A stretch of 22,437 bases of DNA from Byssochlamys sp. IMV 00236 (lineage: Eukaryota > Ascomycota > Eurotiomycetes > Eurotiales > Thermoascaceae). Positions within the stretch are counted from its first letter, which is position 1, and the number at the start of each line of letters is the position of its first letter. The DNA is taken from positions 1-22,437 of the forward strand of contig MSJH02000833.1 in NCBI GenBank assembly GCA_001931875.2. Direction: 5' to 3'. The notes beneath the pieces are model-generated. The model was not told the origin of the DNA. It made no database searches and worked only from the letters and a program-made list of their open reading frames with translations. Positions 11,331 through 21,624 of the stretch are shown in pieces. The translations under genes and the position numbers were made by a program.

Positions 11331-11915
11331 ATAGCATATAATTCTTATCTATTTAAAGAAAGGGAAGGAGTTTAAGAAATTAATAAAGTAGGGGTATTTT
11401 AATTAAGCAGAGGTTTTAATTCCTAAGTATTATCCCTCTTATTATTTATTAAGAATAATTATCTTAATTCTACTATTAAAGAAGATTCTATCTCCCTTTT
11501 TTACTCTAGATAGAATATTAATATAATAATCTCCTATAAAAGACGCCTTTCCTAATTAGCTTTTTTCTATTTCTTATAAGCTACTCCCTATTAATAGTAA
11601 ATATACTTAACTGCTTTTAATAAGATATAATACTAAATAGATAATAAGAAGATTTATTACTTAAGAGTAATTTTTTTATAGGGACTATTCCCTTTAGAAG
11701 CTAATATAGGGAGGCTTTTTATAGCTTATATCTAGAATAATCTGCTAGACTAGCTTCTCTATATATTATATATAAGGACTTTAATAATTCCCCTTTTCCT
11801 TTATAATAGGATTTAGGGTTAATTTAATACCCCAGCTCTTAAGCTCTTATTCTTAATATTACTTCTTAATAATTAGATCCCCTGCATAATAGCATTTCCC
11901 TATATTAATTATTAT
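11331..11915. other. Gypsy-1 leader region between 5' LTR and gag
   Basis: This is the expected place of the primer-binding site and packaging leader of the minus-strand element, plus perhaps the start of gag. The 20 bases beside the right LTR do not match a tRNA 3' end that I recognise. ATCCCCTGC at 11877-11885 recurs near the other end of the internal region (2284-2292). No other feature is seen. Confidence 0.5.
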
Positions 11916-12170
11916 TTAATATAAGAAAGGCATTAATAAGAAGAATAGTATAAAAAGCTATATAAGAACTTAAACTATAAGGCATAATTAAGTATAGAGA
12001 ATAGAAGTATTATAAGATAACTTAATACTATATAAATAGGACTGTAGTATATATAATGCTAAGAAATAGAGAAGTATTAATCTAGATATATAATATAATT
12101 AAGGGAATGGGCCGACTATAGCTCCGACTATATGATATTATTACATAATACAGTTACAGGTTTCCTGTAA
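11916..12170 (-). repeat. Gypsy-1 right LTR (5' LTR of the minus-strand element)
   Basis: This is the gapless partner of 2004-2258. As the 5' LTR it would have held the promoter. In the minus direction it starts TTACAGG and contains a TATA-like CTATTTATA (reverse complement of 12032-12040). Divergence from its partner consists of transitions only. Confidence 0.92.
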
Positions 12171-12175
12171 TAATA
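12171..12175. repeat. Target-site duplication of Gypsy-1, right copy (TAATA)
   Basis: TAATA directly follows the right LTR. The next bases, TATAAAATAAAGG, continue the Copia reverse transcriptase exactly as in the uninterrupted Copia-2 copy (reverse complement around 15098-15110). Confidence 0.7.
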
Positions 12176-13130
12176 TATAAAATAAAGGACTTAAAAAAAG
12201 TAAAGAAGATTTTTAATATTTAAGTTATTTAAAATAAGAAGGATTAAATATTAATAATAGACTAATCTTATTATATTAAAAAACTTTTATTATAATATAG
12301 AATAAGTAAAGAGAAAGTATATTTAATTAATATCTTATTAAATAAATATAACTCTTTAAAACTATTTAACCCTTAAAATAAAAAAATAAATTAGAGAAAA
12401 TATTAAAAGATTATTAATAGCTTAATTTACTTAATAATTTTAATAAAACTAAATATTATATTTATAATAGATAGATTAAATTAATATTTATTAGATTTAT
12501 TTAAAAAGTATTTTAAGATATTAAAGTCTTTTATAAGATATTTATAATTAATTATATACTTTAGTCTTAAGTTTAATATAAACTAAGACTAGCGACTTAT
12601 TAAATATTTAAATTAAGATTATATAATAAATAAGACTAATTAAATATTAATCTTAAAGAATATTTTTATTTTAGCTAGTAATTTAATAAGCTAATTAAAT
12701 AAAAAGTAAAAGTTTATTATAATTTTAATTATAGAGGCTAAATATATAGCTATATATTAAATTATAAAATAGTCTTAATAATTAGCCCTTTTTTTAAGAG
12801 ATATAGAATATAGATACTATATTAATCTAAATAAATTTAAGCTAATAATAAGAAAAAAGCAAGCTTTTATTATTAATTCTCTAGTTAAAATCTATAAGAA
12901 TAATTAAATATTACTATTATTAATTAGAGATACCTATATTTATAAAAGATTAAAATATATTAATATTATATACTACTATATATATAATTTATATTAAAAG
13001 AATAGAATTAATATTAAGTTTATTAAAATATAGAATATAATAATAGATAGTTTTATTAAACTATTATTAAAGATAAACTTCTTAAAATTCTTAAATTAAC
13101 TAAGATTAACTAACTTAATAAATTTAAACT

Positions 13131-13139
13131 AAGAAAGAG
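13131..13139 (+). promoter_or_regulatory. Copia-1 polypurine tract
   Basis: AAGAAAGAG lies three bases before the LTR start (TAT then TATAAAA). The minus-strand Copia-2 has AAGAAGAAG in the same position followed by the same three bases. Purine identity survives RIP, which only exchanges G with A and C with T. Confidence 0.7.
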
Positions 13140-13142
13140 TAT

Positions 13143-13416
13143 TATAAAATAATAGTTAGAACTAATAAGTTTTAATATAATAAAAATTTTATTTTAAAAA
13201 AATTTTTAAGAATAATTTTATTTTAATAAAATTAAGTAATTTAAAGAAATTATTTTTAAGCTCTATTTAAAATCTATTGCCTTAACTAAGAATTTATATA
13301 TATATATACTTTATATCTACTATATGCACTAATACTCTTTTTCCTTAAGTATTATTAGCCCTTTAAGTTAATTAAATAGTCTAGAGAATTCTATCTAAAT
13401 CTATTCTTTTTAACTT
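13143..13416 (+). repeat. Copia-1 3' LTR
   Basis: The start (TATAAAATAATAGTTAGAAC) and end (AGTCTAGAGAATTCTATCTAAA, then CTATTCTTTTTAACT) match the reverse complement of the Copia-2 LTRs and the solo LTR at 21345-21624. It is the most diverged of the four LTRs; its middle part (13160-13260) is hard to align. The 5' partner lies outside the window. The right boundary is uncertain by one or two bases. Confidence 0.8.
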
Positions 13417-13903
13417 AAATCTTATTTAATTAATCTAGTAATAATTTATTTATCTCTAAAATTAATATTAAATTCTTAATTATTAACTATAAGACTCTTA
13501 TAAAAAAAGAGAAGTGCTTTTTTTATAAAATAAAGAGGTATTTTATTATTAATTACTTACTAAAAAAAGTAATAATAAATATTAAGAATTTAAAGATTAA
13601 GAAAAAAAAAGAATAAATAGAACTTAGAAAAAGAAGTCTTAATTTAAGAGTTAATAAAGAATTAATAAAGATTAATCTTAGTTACCTTTTAAGTAATAAT
13701 TATTTTATTAAACTTAGCTTAATTTATAAGAATAAATATAATATTAAGCTCTTTACTTTACTAGATTTTAGAATAAATAAGCTTTATTTTCTTAATAGCT
13801 TATTAGTTTTATTAATTACTTAATTCTTAAATACTTTTTTAAAACTTTTAAGCTAATCTATATTTATTAATAGCTATAATTATATAATTAAAAAATAAAT
13901 ATA
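13417..13903 (+). pseudogene. Gypsy-2 fragment 1: gag end and protease start
   Basis: A plus-strand frame reads SYLLSNNYFIKLSLIYKN, then FTLLDFRINKLYFLNSLL at 13752-13805. LLDFRIN is the retropepsin active site LLDSGAN after Ser-to-Phe and Gly-to-Arg changes, both reachable by RIP transitions. It stops where the Copia-2 LTR begins and continues at 19188. It follows directly on the Copia-1 LTR, so the missing gag half probably lies beyond the left end of the window, with Copia-1 inserted into the same Gypsy-2 copy. Confidence 0.75.
13899..13903. repeat. Target-site duplication of Copia-2, left copy (ATATA)
   Basis: ATATA abuts the left LTR and recurs at 19183-19187 directly after the right LTR. 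Five bases is normal for Copia. The word is common in this AT-rich sequence, so support comes from the fact that choosing it also makes both LTRs start and end with TA, the RIP product of TG and CA. Confidence 0.6.
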
Positions 13904-14143
13904 TAGTTAAAAAGAATAGGTTTAAATAAGTTCTCTAGATTATTATACTAGCTTAAGTAGGTATAATATTTAAGGAGAAAGAATATTAGCTTATAGTATA
14001 GATATAAAGCTATATTATTAATATATATTTTTTAAAATAATAAAATAGTAAAAAGAGAAGCTTAAGAATAAATTCTTTTAAATCTTTAATTTAATTATAA
14101 TAAGATTATAATAGTTATATAAAGTTCTAACTGCTATTTTATA
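13904..14143 (-). repeat. Copia-2 left LTR (3' LTR)
   Basis: It runs from TAGTTAAAAAG to GCTATTTTATA. It matches the right LTR except that it has only one copy of a 40-bp unit that is duplicated there. Terminal TA...TA fits a former TG...CA after RIP. Confidence 0.88.
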
Positions 14144-17100
14144 ATACTTCTTCTTAATTTAAATTTATTATATTAGTTAATTTTAACTAATTTAAAAATC
14201 TTAAGAAGTTTATCTTTAATAGTAGCTTAATAAAGCTATTTATTATTATATCTTATATTTAAATAAACTTTATATTAATTTTATTTTTTTAATATAAGTC
14301 TTATATATAGTAATATATAATATTAATATATTTTAATCTTTTATAAATATAGGCATTTTTAACTAATAATAATAATATTTAATTATTCTTAAAGACTTTA
14401 ACTAAAGAGCTTATAATAAAGATTTATTCTTTTTTTATTATTAGTTTAAACTTATTTAAACTAATATAATATTTATATTCTATATTTCTTAAAAAAAGGG
14501 CTAATTATTAAGATTATTTTATAGCTTAATATATAGCTATATATATTACTTCTATAGTTAAGATTATAATAAACTTTTATTTTTTATTTAATTAGCTTAT
14601 TAAATAATTAATTAAAGTAAAAATATTCTTTAAAATTAATATCTAGTTAGATTTATTTATTATATAATTAAAATCTAAGTATTTAATAAGTTACTAGTTC
14701 TTATTTATATTAAACTTAAGACTAAGATATATACTTAATTAAAAATATTTTATTAAGGATTTTAATACTTTAAAGTATCTTTTAAATAAATTTAATAAGT
14801 ATTAATTTAATTTACTAACTGTAAATATAATATCTAGTCTTATTAAGATTATTAAATAAATAAGGCTATTAATAATTCTCTAATACTCTCTTTAATTTAC
14901 TCTTTTATCTTAAAGGCTAAATAGCTTTAAATAATTATATCTATTTAATAGGATATTAACTAAATATATCTTTTTTTTACTTATTTTATATTTTAATAAG
15001 AGTTCTTTAATATAATAAGATTAATCTATTATTAATATTTAGTCTTTCTTATTTTAAATAATTTATATATTAAAGATCTTTTTTACTTCTCTTAAATCCT
15101 TTATTTTATATATTATTTTAAACTACTATTTAAATTAGTTAATATTCTTTATTTATTTTATACTAATTAAAATATTATTAATATATATTAAGATTAAAAT
15201 CTCTTTCTCTAGGTGCTATAATAAGTATAGATTAATATTAGTTTATATAAAATCTATTATCTAGAATATCTTTATATAAATCTAATTCTAATCTTTTATT
15301 ACCTGTTTTAAGCTATATAAAGATTAAAGGACTTTAAATATTATCTCTAATAATATATTTATTCTTAATAAAACTATTATATAAATCTCTTTTTTTAATA
15401 TTAACTCTATAAAAATATTATTAATATTTATTATATAATACTTATAATCTTCTATTATAATAATAGCTAAAAAAAATCTATAATATATTATAATATAAGA
15501 TAGAAATAAAGATATACTTAAAATTAATATTATATTTCTAAATAAATCTTTAAGTAATTAAGTATATTTTAAGTTTTTAAAGAAAGTTATTTAAATTATA
15601 TTTTATAGCTAATACTTAATAGCTAATTATAATATTAGCCCCTAATAATAATATAACTATTTTAAAAGTATTATTTATTTAAAGTATATTTATTTTATTT
15701 TAAAATATACTTTATTATAACTTAATTTAAATTAAGTTATTAATTATAATATAATATAAATTTAGAATTAAAATATATTCCTTTATTATATATATTGCTA
15801 TTAAGGCTTATTTTATATACTTCTCTTAGTTTATATTAATACCTAAGGTTAAGAGATTTAATATAAGCATTGCCTTAAATAGCTTAAACTTATACTTATT
15901 TTTTATTAACTTATATTTCTCCCTTTTATACTTTATTATATATAAGATTTTTATATAAGATATAACTTATCTATTTAGCTAAAATAAGAATATTATTTAT
16001 AAATCTTTATAATTATTTAAATTATTTAAATAAGAATAATATTTCTCTTATTTCTTTATTTTATTATAATAAAATCTTTTATTTTTTTATTAGAAAGCTT
16101 TATTTTTTATTTAAAGGAATATTAAAAAATTTTTATAATTCTCCTTTTAATTATTATTATTATCTTTTTTTTATTTAAGAATATATATATATATATTTAA
16201 TCTAATAAGAAAAGATAAAGCAATAAGCTAAATTACTAGCTAATCTCTTAAATTTCTTATTAATATTATATTTAATATTAATCTTTAGAGAATTCTTAGA
16301 TTTAAATTATTACTTAATTTATTTTTAAAGAATTTAATCTAATAGGTTTTAATAATCTTTTATATATTTAAGGCTTAAACTTTTTATTATTTATTTATTC
16401 TCTTAATATACTTTATAAAAATATAAATCTTATCTTAATTTATTAATTTATCTCTTTATATACCTTATAATAAAAATTCTAGATTTATATATAAAACTAT
16501 TTAATATCTTTATACTTATAGATAATTAATTAATAATTTAATTTTAATAAAGGCTTTCTTTAAAATTATTTAAATACTATTAATTATTAATTTATTTAAT
16601 ACTCTATTTTTAATATATATATTAGCTTAAGTAGCCTCTACTTATAGCTTAACTTAAAGATTTAAATTTTTAAATATAGCTTTTATTCCTTTTTTAATAA
16701 TTTAATAGGTTTATTTTATAGCTTTATTCTAAATTAATATATATAAAACTATTAGCTAATAATAAATGCTAAAATTCTTTCTCTAAATCTTAAAAAAATT
16801 TTTAAGTTTTAATATATTATCTAATTATATACTAAGAATTTTAAAGCCTATTATTATTTTAACTTTTTTTTTCTATTTATTTAAGATAAGAGTAATATTA
16901 GATTTAGCTTTTATAAAAAATATCTATATTTTTTTTAAATAATTATTTATAACTATTAAAAAGTAAATATATTTATCTTTAAACTCTAGCATTTAATTAT
17001 ATATATCTATATAAATAAGTTTAAAAAATACTAGCCTTTTATATATTAGTTATATTTCTTTTATTCTTAATATTAATTATAATATAAGTTATATACTAAT

Positions 17101-18890
17101 AGTTTATTACTACTTTAATAGGCTTTTTTAATATAATTAAATTATATAAGTTTCTTACTTTTTTAAGTTTAAGATAGCTAATCTTTTTATATTATAGCTA
17201 ATATTTTTTATTCTTTTTTCTTACTATAATAAGATTCTTTAGATTTATTCTAAGAAACTAATTAAATAGCTTTAATTTAAAGAGATTCTTTCTTTTAGCT
17301 TATAATAGTAGTATTAAAGGCATTTTTAACAGATAATAATATATATAATATATATTATAATTTTAATATTTAATCTAGGAAAATCTTTTTAATAATATAA
17401 ACTCTATATTTAATAATACTTTAAATTATAACCTTATTTAATTTATTTAATATAGATATTATTCTTTAATTAAAATATCTGCATATATTTAAATATTAGC
17501 AGAATATCTTAATTAATAAGAGATTTATCTAAAATTTAATATAAGTAATATATTCTCTAGTTTTAATATCTTCTTATCTTTATCTCTTAAAATAGCTATT
17601 TCTATATATTCTAAATATAAGATCTCTTCGCCTATATAAATATATCTTAATTAAATTTAAATTAATAGTCCTTTAAAATAATAGTTTTTATTAATTATAT
17701 ATAAACTAGTATTATTATTTATATATTATTAAAATAAATTCTTATTAGTAATATCTTTTAAGAGATAAGCTATTTTATAAGAGACTTAATTATTTAATAT
17801 AATTAAATTAGGCTTTAAATATAATAACTTAATATTAAAAATTTTCTTTATTTTATAAGCCTTTTATTTTCTTTTTTAAGATCTTTTTTTTTAAGAATTA
17901 TATTTCTTAAAATAGCTTAATTATTATTTCTATTAATTTTTAATTTATAAATAGAGATAAGCTTTTTAAAGATTTCTTTCTCTATCTTTAAGTATTTTAA
18001 GCAGCTTATTAAGCTATAAGTTATTATAGGCAGTTTTTAATAAAATAGTTTTTTTATATATATAGTATTTAATAGGTTTTTATTTTTTTATATAAAATAT
18101 ATTTAATAAAAAAGCTTAGAATTTAGCTTTTACCTCCTTAAGAATAGCTAAAATATTTTTTACTCCTAGATATTTTTAAGTATTAATTATTATTCTAATA
18201 ATAGTATATTTATTAAATAAACTAGAGAATAGATATTAAATCTTAGCTTTAAATTTAATTTAAAAAAGATATAATAATATTATAAGCTATTATCTTCTTT
18301 TTTATTTATTATAATTACCTTAATATATTAATAATAATTTATCTAAGTATTATTTTAAAATTAATAAATAATTAAATAAGTTAGTATTATTAAGCAGGCT
18401 AAGTCTTCTTATATTATCTCTTAAAATAATTTTATAGTGCTTTAATAGTTATATCTTTAATATATTTATTTTAATTATTCTTAAATAAGTATTTTATAAT
18501 TTAATATTATATTATTATATTATTTTTCTCTTATAATAGATTACTATTTTATTATTAATATTTAATAATATCTTAATAGTCTTTACTAATAAGCTATTTC
18601 TTTATATAAATAAACTATTTTTTATAATTTTCTCTAGAAAGAGTAAGAATTAGTCTCTCTTTTTAATTATTAAAATTATTAATAGAGAATATTCTTATCT
18701 ATATATAAAGTAATTTAATTAATTCTCTAATTATTAATAAGTTTTAATACTTATTAGATTTAATATTTATAGAATAAGTATTAAAGTAGTCTTATTATAA
18801 TATCTCTCTTATAAGAGTATTTAATAGTTATTATTTTAAATTCTATAATCTTAATAAAAAGTTTTATATTATTTTCTTAAGTTCTTATTA
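14144..18890 (-). pseudogene. Copia-2 gag-pol remnant
   Basis: On the minus strand a His/Cys-type region (about 17230-17100) precedes the integrase core: LLKLIYIDIYN (17030-16995) and KDKYIYFLIVINNYLKKI (16985-16930), matching LxHIDxxGP and VIDDYSRKIW. Reverse transcriptase catalytic YVDD reads YINN at 15185-15174. RNase H EAEYIAI reads EVIYIAI at 14552-14532. The part from 18890 to about 17300 should hold gag and protease; I could not assign residues there. Stops are throughout. Position 15111-15115 is the undisturbed equivalent of the Gypsy-1 insertion site in Copia-1. Confidence 0.88.
14147..14155 (-). promoter_or_regulatory. Copia-2 polypurine tract
   Basis: Read on the minus strand this is AAGAAGAAG followed by TAT and the 3' LTR, the same layout as Copia-1 at 13131-13142. 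It would prime plus-strand DNA synthesis. Confidence 0.7.
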
Positions 18891-18905
18891 ACTTAGGCTT
18901 ATAAC
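18891..18905 (-). promoter_or_regulatory. Copia-2 primer-binding site, initiator-tRNA anticodon-region type
   Basis: Directly inside the 5' LTR the minus strand reads GTTATAAGCCTAAGT. Reversing one RIP-type change gives GTTATGAGCC, complementary to the anticodon-loop region of initiator tRNA-Met (GGCTCATAAC). Drosophila copia and several relatives are known to prime from such an internal half-tRNA instead of a tRNA 3' end. The match is by eye over about ten bases. Confidence 0.6.
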
Positions 18906-19182
18906 TAGTTAAAAAGAATAAGTTTAAATAAATTCCCTAAACTATTATATTAGCTTAAGTAAATATAATATTTAAGAAAAAAGAATATTAGCTTATAATA
19001 TAGATATAAAGCTATATTATTAATATATATTCTTTAAGATAATAAAATAGTAAAAAAGAGAGCTTAAGAATAAATTCTAAATCCTTAATTTAATTATAGT
19101 AAGATTATAATAATTATATAACTTTTAATCTAATTATAATAAGAATATAATAGTTATATAAAGTCTTAACTGCTATTTTATA
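18906..19182 (-). repeat. Copia-2 right LTR (5' LTR)
   Basis: It is similar to 13904-14143 throughout but carries two 40-bp tandem units, about 19085-19124 and 19125-19164. The solo LTR has the same two units, so the duplication is ancestral to the family and the left LTR lost one. Confidence 0.88.
19085..19164. repeat. Two 40-bp tandem units within the Copia-2 right LTR
   Basis: TTAATTTAATTATAGTAAG and TTAATCTAATTATAATAAG begin the two units. Their equivalents in the solo LTR are 21366-21405 and 21406-21445 in reverse complement. The other LTR of Copia-2 has one unit. Confidence 0.75.
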
Positions 19183-19187
19183 ATATA
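19183..19187. repeat. Target-site duplication of Copia-2, right copy (ATATA)
   Basis: It follows the right LTR and matches 13899-13903. The Gypsy-2 protease frame resumes immediately after it. Confidence 0.6.
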
Positions 19188-21344
19188 GACTATATATTTA
19201 TTACTAACTTAAAGATTAATAAAAGAATTTATTTAAACCTTTTTATACTAATTATTAATCTAGATTATTATAATTTAATCTTTAAATAAAAATAAATAGC
19301 TAAAGAGTTTATTCTTTTAAATATTTAAAATTAATAATAAATTTAGCTATAGAATAATTTATAAACTTATTAATTCTAATAAGAGTTAATTACTATAAAA
19401 AAGGATTTAATAAGGCTATTTCTTAACCTTAAATATTAATAAAATATTAATAGAAGAGATTAATAAATAGAGAAATAGATTTAGATTTTAAAATAAGAGA
19501 ATTTCTTCTATTACTAGCTATTATAAATTAAATAAGTTAATACTTAATTAGCTTTAACTAAAATATAATATAAGTTAAGAGATTAATTTAATCTTTTATC
19601 TTTAATAATTATAGTTATATTCTTTAATAATAAATATAAAGAAAATATTAAATATTATATATATAGAAGCTAAGAGATTTTAATAAATATTATATAAGAA
19701 AGATATAAAAGTTTTTACTATTAGCTTATATAAGATTAATAAAATTATTAAATAAAAGTCTTTAATTATATAAAAAAAATAAGAACTTCTAGAGCTAATT
19801 TATAAATATTTTTTATAGTCTATAAAAACTTCTCTAATATCTTTTTTAAGTAAATATTAAATAAATTACCTTTTTACTAGCCCTATAATTATAAAATAGA
19901 ATTTAAAGGAAAAATTCCCTTAAGATATTAACTTTTTTATAAATAATTACTAGAAGAATTATAGATACTAAAGGTATATTTAATTAATAACTTAAAGAAA
20001 GACTTTATTATATTTAGCTAGAAGTTTTTTACCTTATTTATTTTTTTTATAAAGAAAGTAAATAGAAAACTATAATTCTATATTAATTATTACTATTTAA
20101 ATATTATTATAAAAAAAGATTATTATCTTTTATTACTAATTAATAAAACTTTAGCTAAAATTAATTAAGCTAAAATCTTTATAAAGCTAAATATTTAATA
20201 AGCTTTTTATAGAATTTAAATAAACTTTAATTTAAAAGCTTTAATAATTTTCTATATAAAATATAAGATTTATAAATATTAAGTATTTTTTTAGACTTAC
20301 TAATAGATTAGCTATATTTTAATATTATATAAATAATCTCTTCTTTAACCTATTTAATAATTATATAAATATTTATTTAAATAATATTTTAATTTATTTT
20401 AATAATTAATAAAAATACTAACTTTAAATAAAAAAGATATTATCTTATCTATAAAAGGCTAGTCTATAAGCTAATATTAAAAAGTATAAGTTCTATATTA
20501 TATAAATAAAATATTTTAGTTTTATTATTAGTATAAAAGATATTAAAGTTAATTTTAAGAAAGTTATAATTATTTAAGATTAAGAATAGCTTAAAATAAT
20601 CTATAAGGTTTATTTATTCTTAAGTTTCTATAACTTTTATAGGAGATTTATTAAAGACTATAGTTATATTATAAGACTAATAATAAATTTAATTAAAGAA
20701 AATTATCTATTTAATTTTAATTAAATATACTATAAGGCTTTTAAAATATTAAAAAAATACCTTTAATTAATATTAATCTTATATAATTATAATTTTAATA
20801 AGAATATATATATTAAAATAAATGCTTTAAATAATATTATAGCTACTATATTTACTTAGTAAAAAGATAAATAAAACCCTTAATATTTAATAGCTTATTA
20901 TTTAAAGATAATAGTATTAATTAAATATAATTATTTAATTTATAATAAGAAGCTCTTAGTAATTATATAAGCCCTTAAAGAATAATATATAGAGCTTATA
21001 GAGTTATAGATAAATAAGTTATTTAATATTTTAATAAATTATTATATTTTTAAATACTTTATAATTATTAAAATATTAAATTTAAAATAAGCTTAATAGG
21101 TAAAGCTCTTATTATATTATTATTTCTTAATTTAATATTGCCTTAAAAAGTTAAATACTTTAGTTAATATTTTATTCTAATAAGAAGAGAATATCTCTTA
21201 ATAAAAGAAATAAATAAACTAATATTAACCTTAGCGTTTACTAGAGCTTAAGATCTTAAATATATAGATTTAAAAAGAGTTAATAAAATAAGAGATTCTT
21301 TTAGCTTTAATATTAACTAAAAAGTTTATTTTAATAGATAATAT
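19188..21344 (+). pseudogene. Gypsy-2 fragment 2: protease end, reverse transcriptase, RNase H
   Basis: This plus-strand frame continues the protease with NLDYYNLIFK*K*IAKE at about 19255-19310, the usual LGxxDLILGRKWLA. Reverse transcriptase follows: LIFFIKKVNRKL (20035-20070), FYINYYYLN for FCVDYRALN (about 20075), LTNRLAIF*YYIN for LTNAPATFQRYIN (20295-20335), and YLNNILIY at 20374-20397 for catalytic YLDDILIY. RNase H reads YKAFKILKKYL (20727-20760), INALNNIIATIF (DASDYAxGAVL, 20818-20853), YNLIYNKKLLVII*ALKE (about 20927-20980) and KYFIIIKILNLK*A (21052-21093). The element is a different family from Gypsy-1: for example it has KKDYYLLLLIN in the reverse transcriptase where Gypsy-1 has the INKV type. 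It is interrupted after RNase H by a solo Copia LTR. Confidence 0.9.
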
Positions 21345-21624
21345 TATAAAATAGCAGTTAAGACTTTATATAACTATTATATTCTTATTATAGTTAAATT
21401 AAGAGTTATATAATTATTATAATTTTATTATAGTTAAATTAAAGATTTAAAAGAATTTATTCTTAAGCTTTTCTTTTTATTATTTTATTATCTTAAAGAA
21501 TATATATTAAAAATATAGCTTTAAGTCTATACTATAAGCTAATATTCTTTTTCTCTAAGTATTATACTTACTTAAGCTAATATAATAGTCTAGAGAATCT
21601 ATTTAAACTTATTCTTTTTAACTA
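21345..21624 (+). repeat. Solo Copia LTR inside Gypsy-2
   Basis: It starts TATAAAATAGCAGTTAAGAC and ends TTCTTTTTAACTA, the reverse complement of the Copia-2 LTRs, so it has the orientation of Copia-1. No polypurine tract precedes it and no primer site follows it; Gypsy-2 sequence lies on both sides. That is the outcome expected when recombination between two LTRs removes the internal part. A matching target duplication is not visible (AATAT on the left, ATAAG on the right), so flanking changes or a more complex origin are possible. Confidence 0.82.

Larger units (their letters stand above)
2004..12170 (-). mobile_element. Complete Ty3/Gypsy LTR retrotransposon Gypsy-1 (RIP-inactivated)
   Basis: The element is 10167 bp, bounded by two 255-bp direct LTRs with no length difference between them and flanked by TAATA. 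On the minus strand, in order, are gag (about 11330-10600), protease (9620-9340), reverse transcriptase (8350-7850), connection and RNase H (7790-7230), integrase (6910-5765). This order, with integrase after RNase H, defines Ty3/Gypsy. The body is inserted in the reverse transcriptase of Copia-1. It is larger than the usual 5-7.5 kb of such elements because about 3.4 kb lies between the end of pol and the left LTR, most of it occupied by an opposite-strand reading frame. LTR ends are not TG...CA as read, and I could not recognise a primer-binding site or adjacent polypurine tract. Confidence 0.93.
12171..13142 (+). pseudogene. Copia-1 pol remnant, right part (reverse transcriptase end and RNase H)
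   Basis: This is the continuation of the Copia-1 frame beyond the Gypsy-1 insertion. It aligns with the reverse complement of Copia-2 from about 15115 down to 14144. The RNase H signature of Copia elements appears at 12731-12751 as IEAKYIA, for (S/T)xEAEYIA. The coding part ends before the 3' LTR, which is preceded by a short purine tract, AAGAAAGAG at 13131-13139, the priming site for plus-strand DNA synthesis. Stops are dense and the product is dead. Confidence 0.87.
13904..19182 (-). mobile_element. Complete Ty1/Copia LTR retrotransposon Copia-2 (RIP-inactivated)
   Basis: It has two direct LTRs (240 and 277 bp), a tRNA-like primer site inside the right one, a polypurine tract inside the left one, and on the minus strand integrase before reverse transcriptase before RNase H, the order that defines Ty1/Copia. 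Total length of 5.3 kb is normal for the group. It sits within the protease frame of Gypsy-2. It is the closest relative of Copia-1 in the window and preserves the sequence that Gypsy-1 broke in that copy. Confidence 0.92.

Noticed and set aside
13417..13903. Host intergenic DNA between the two Copia elements
   Set aside because: A retropepsin active-site frame that continues beyond Copia-2 shows it is Gypsy-2.
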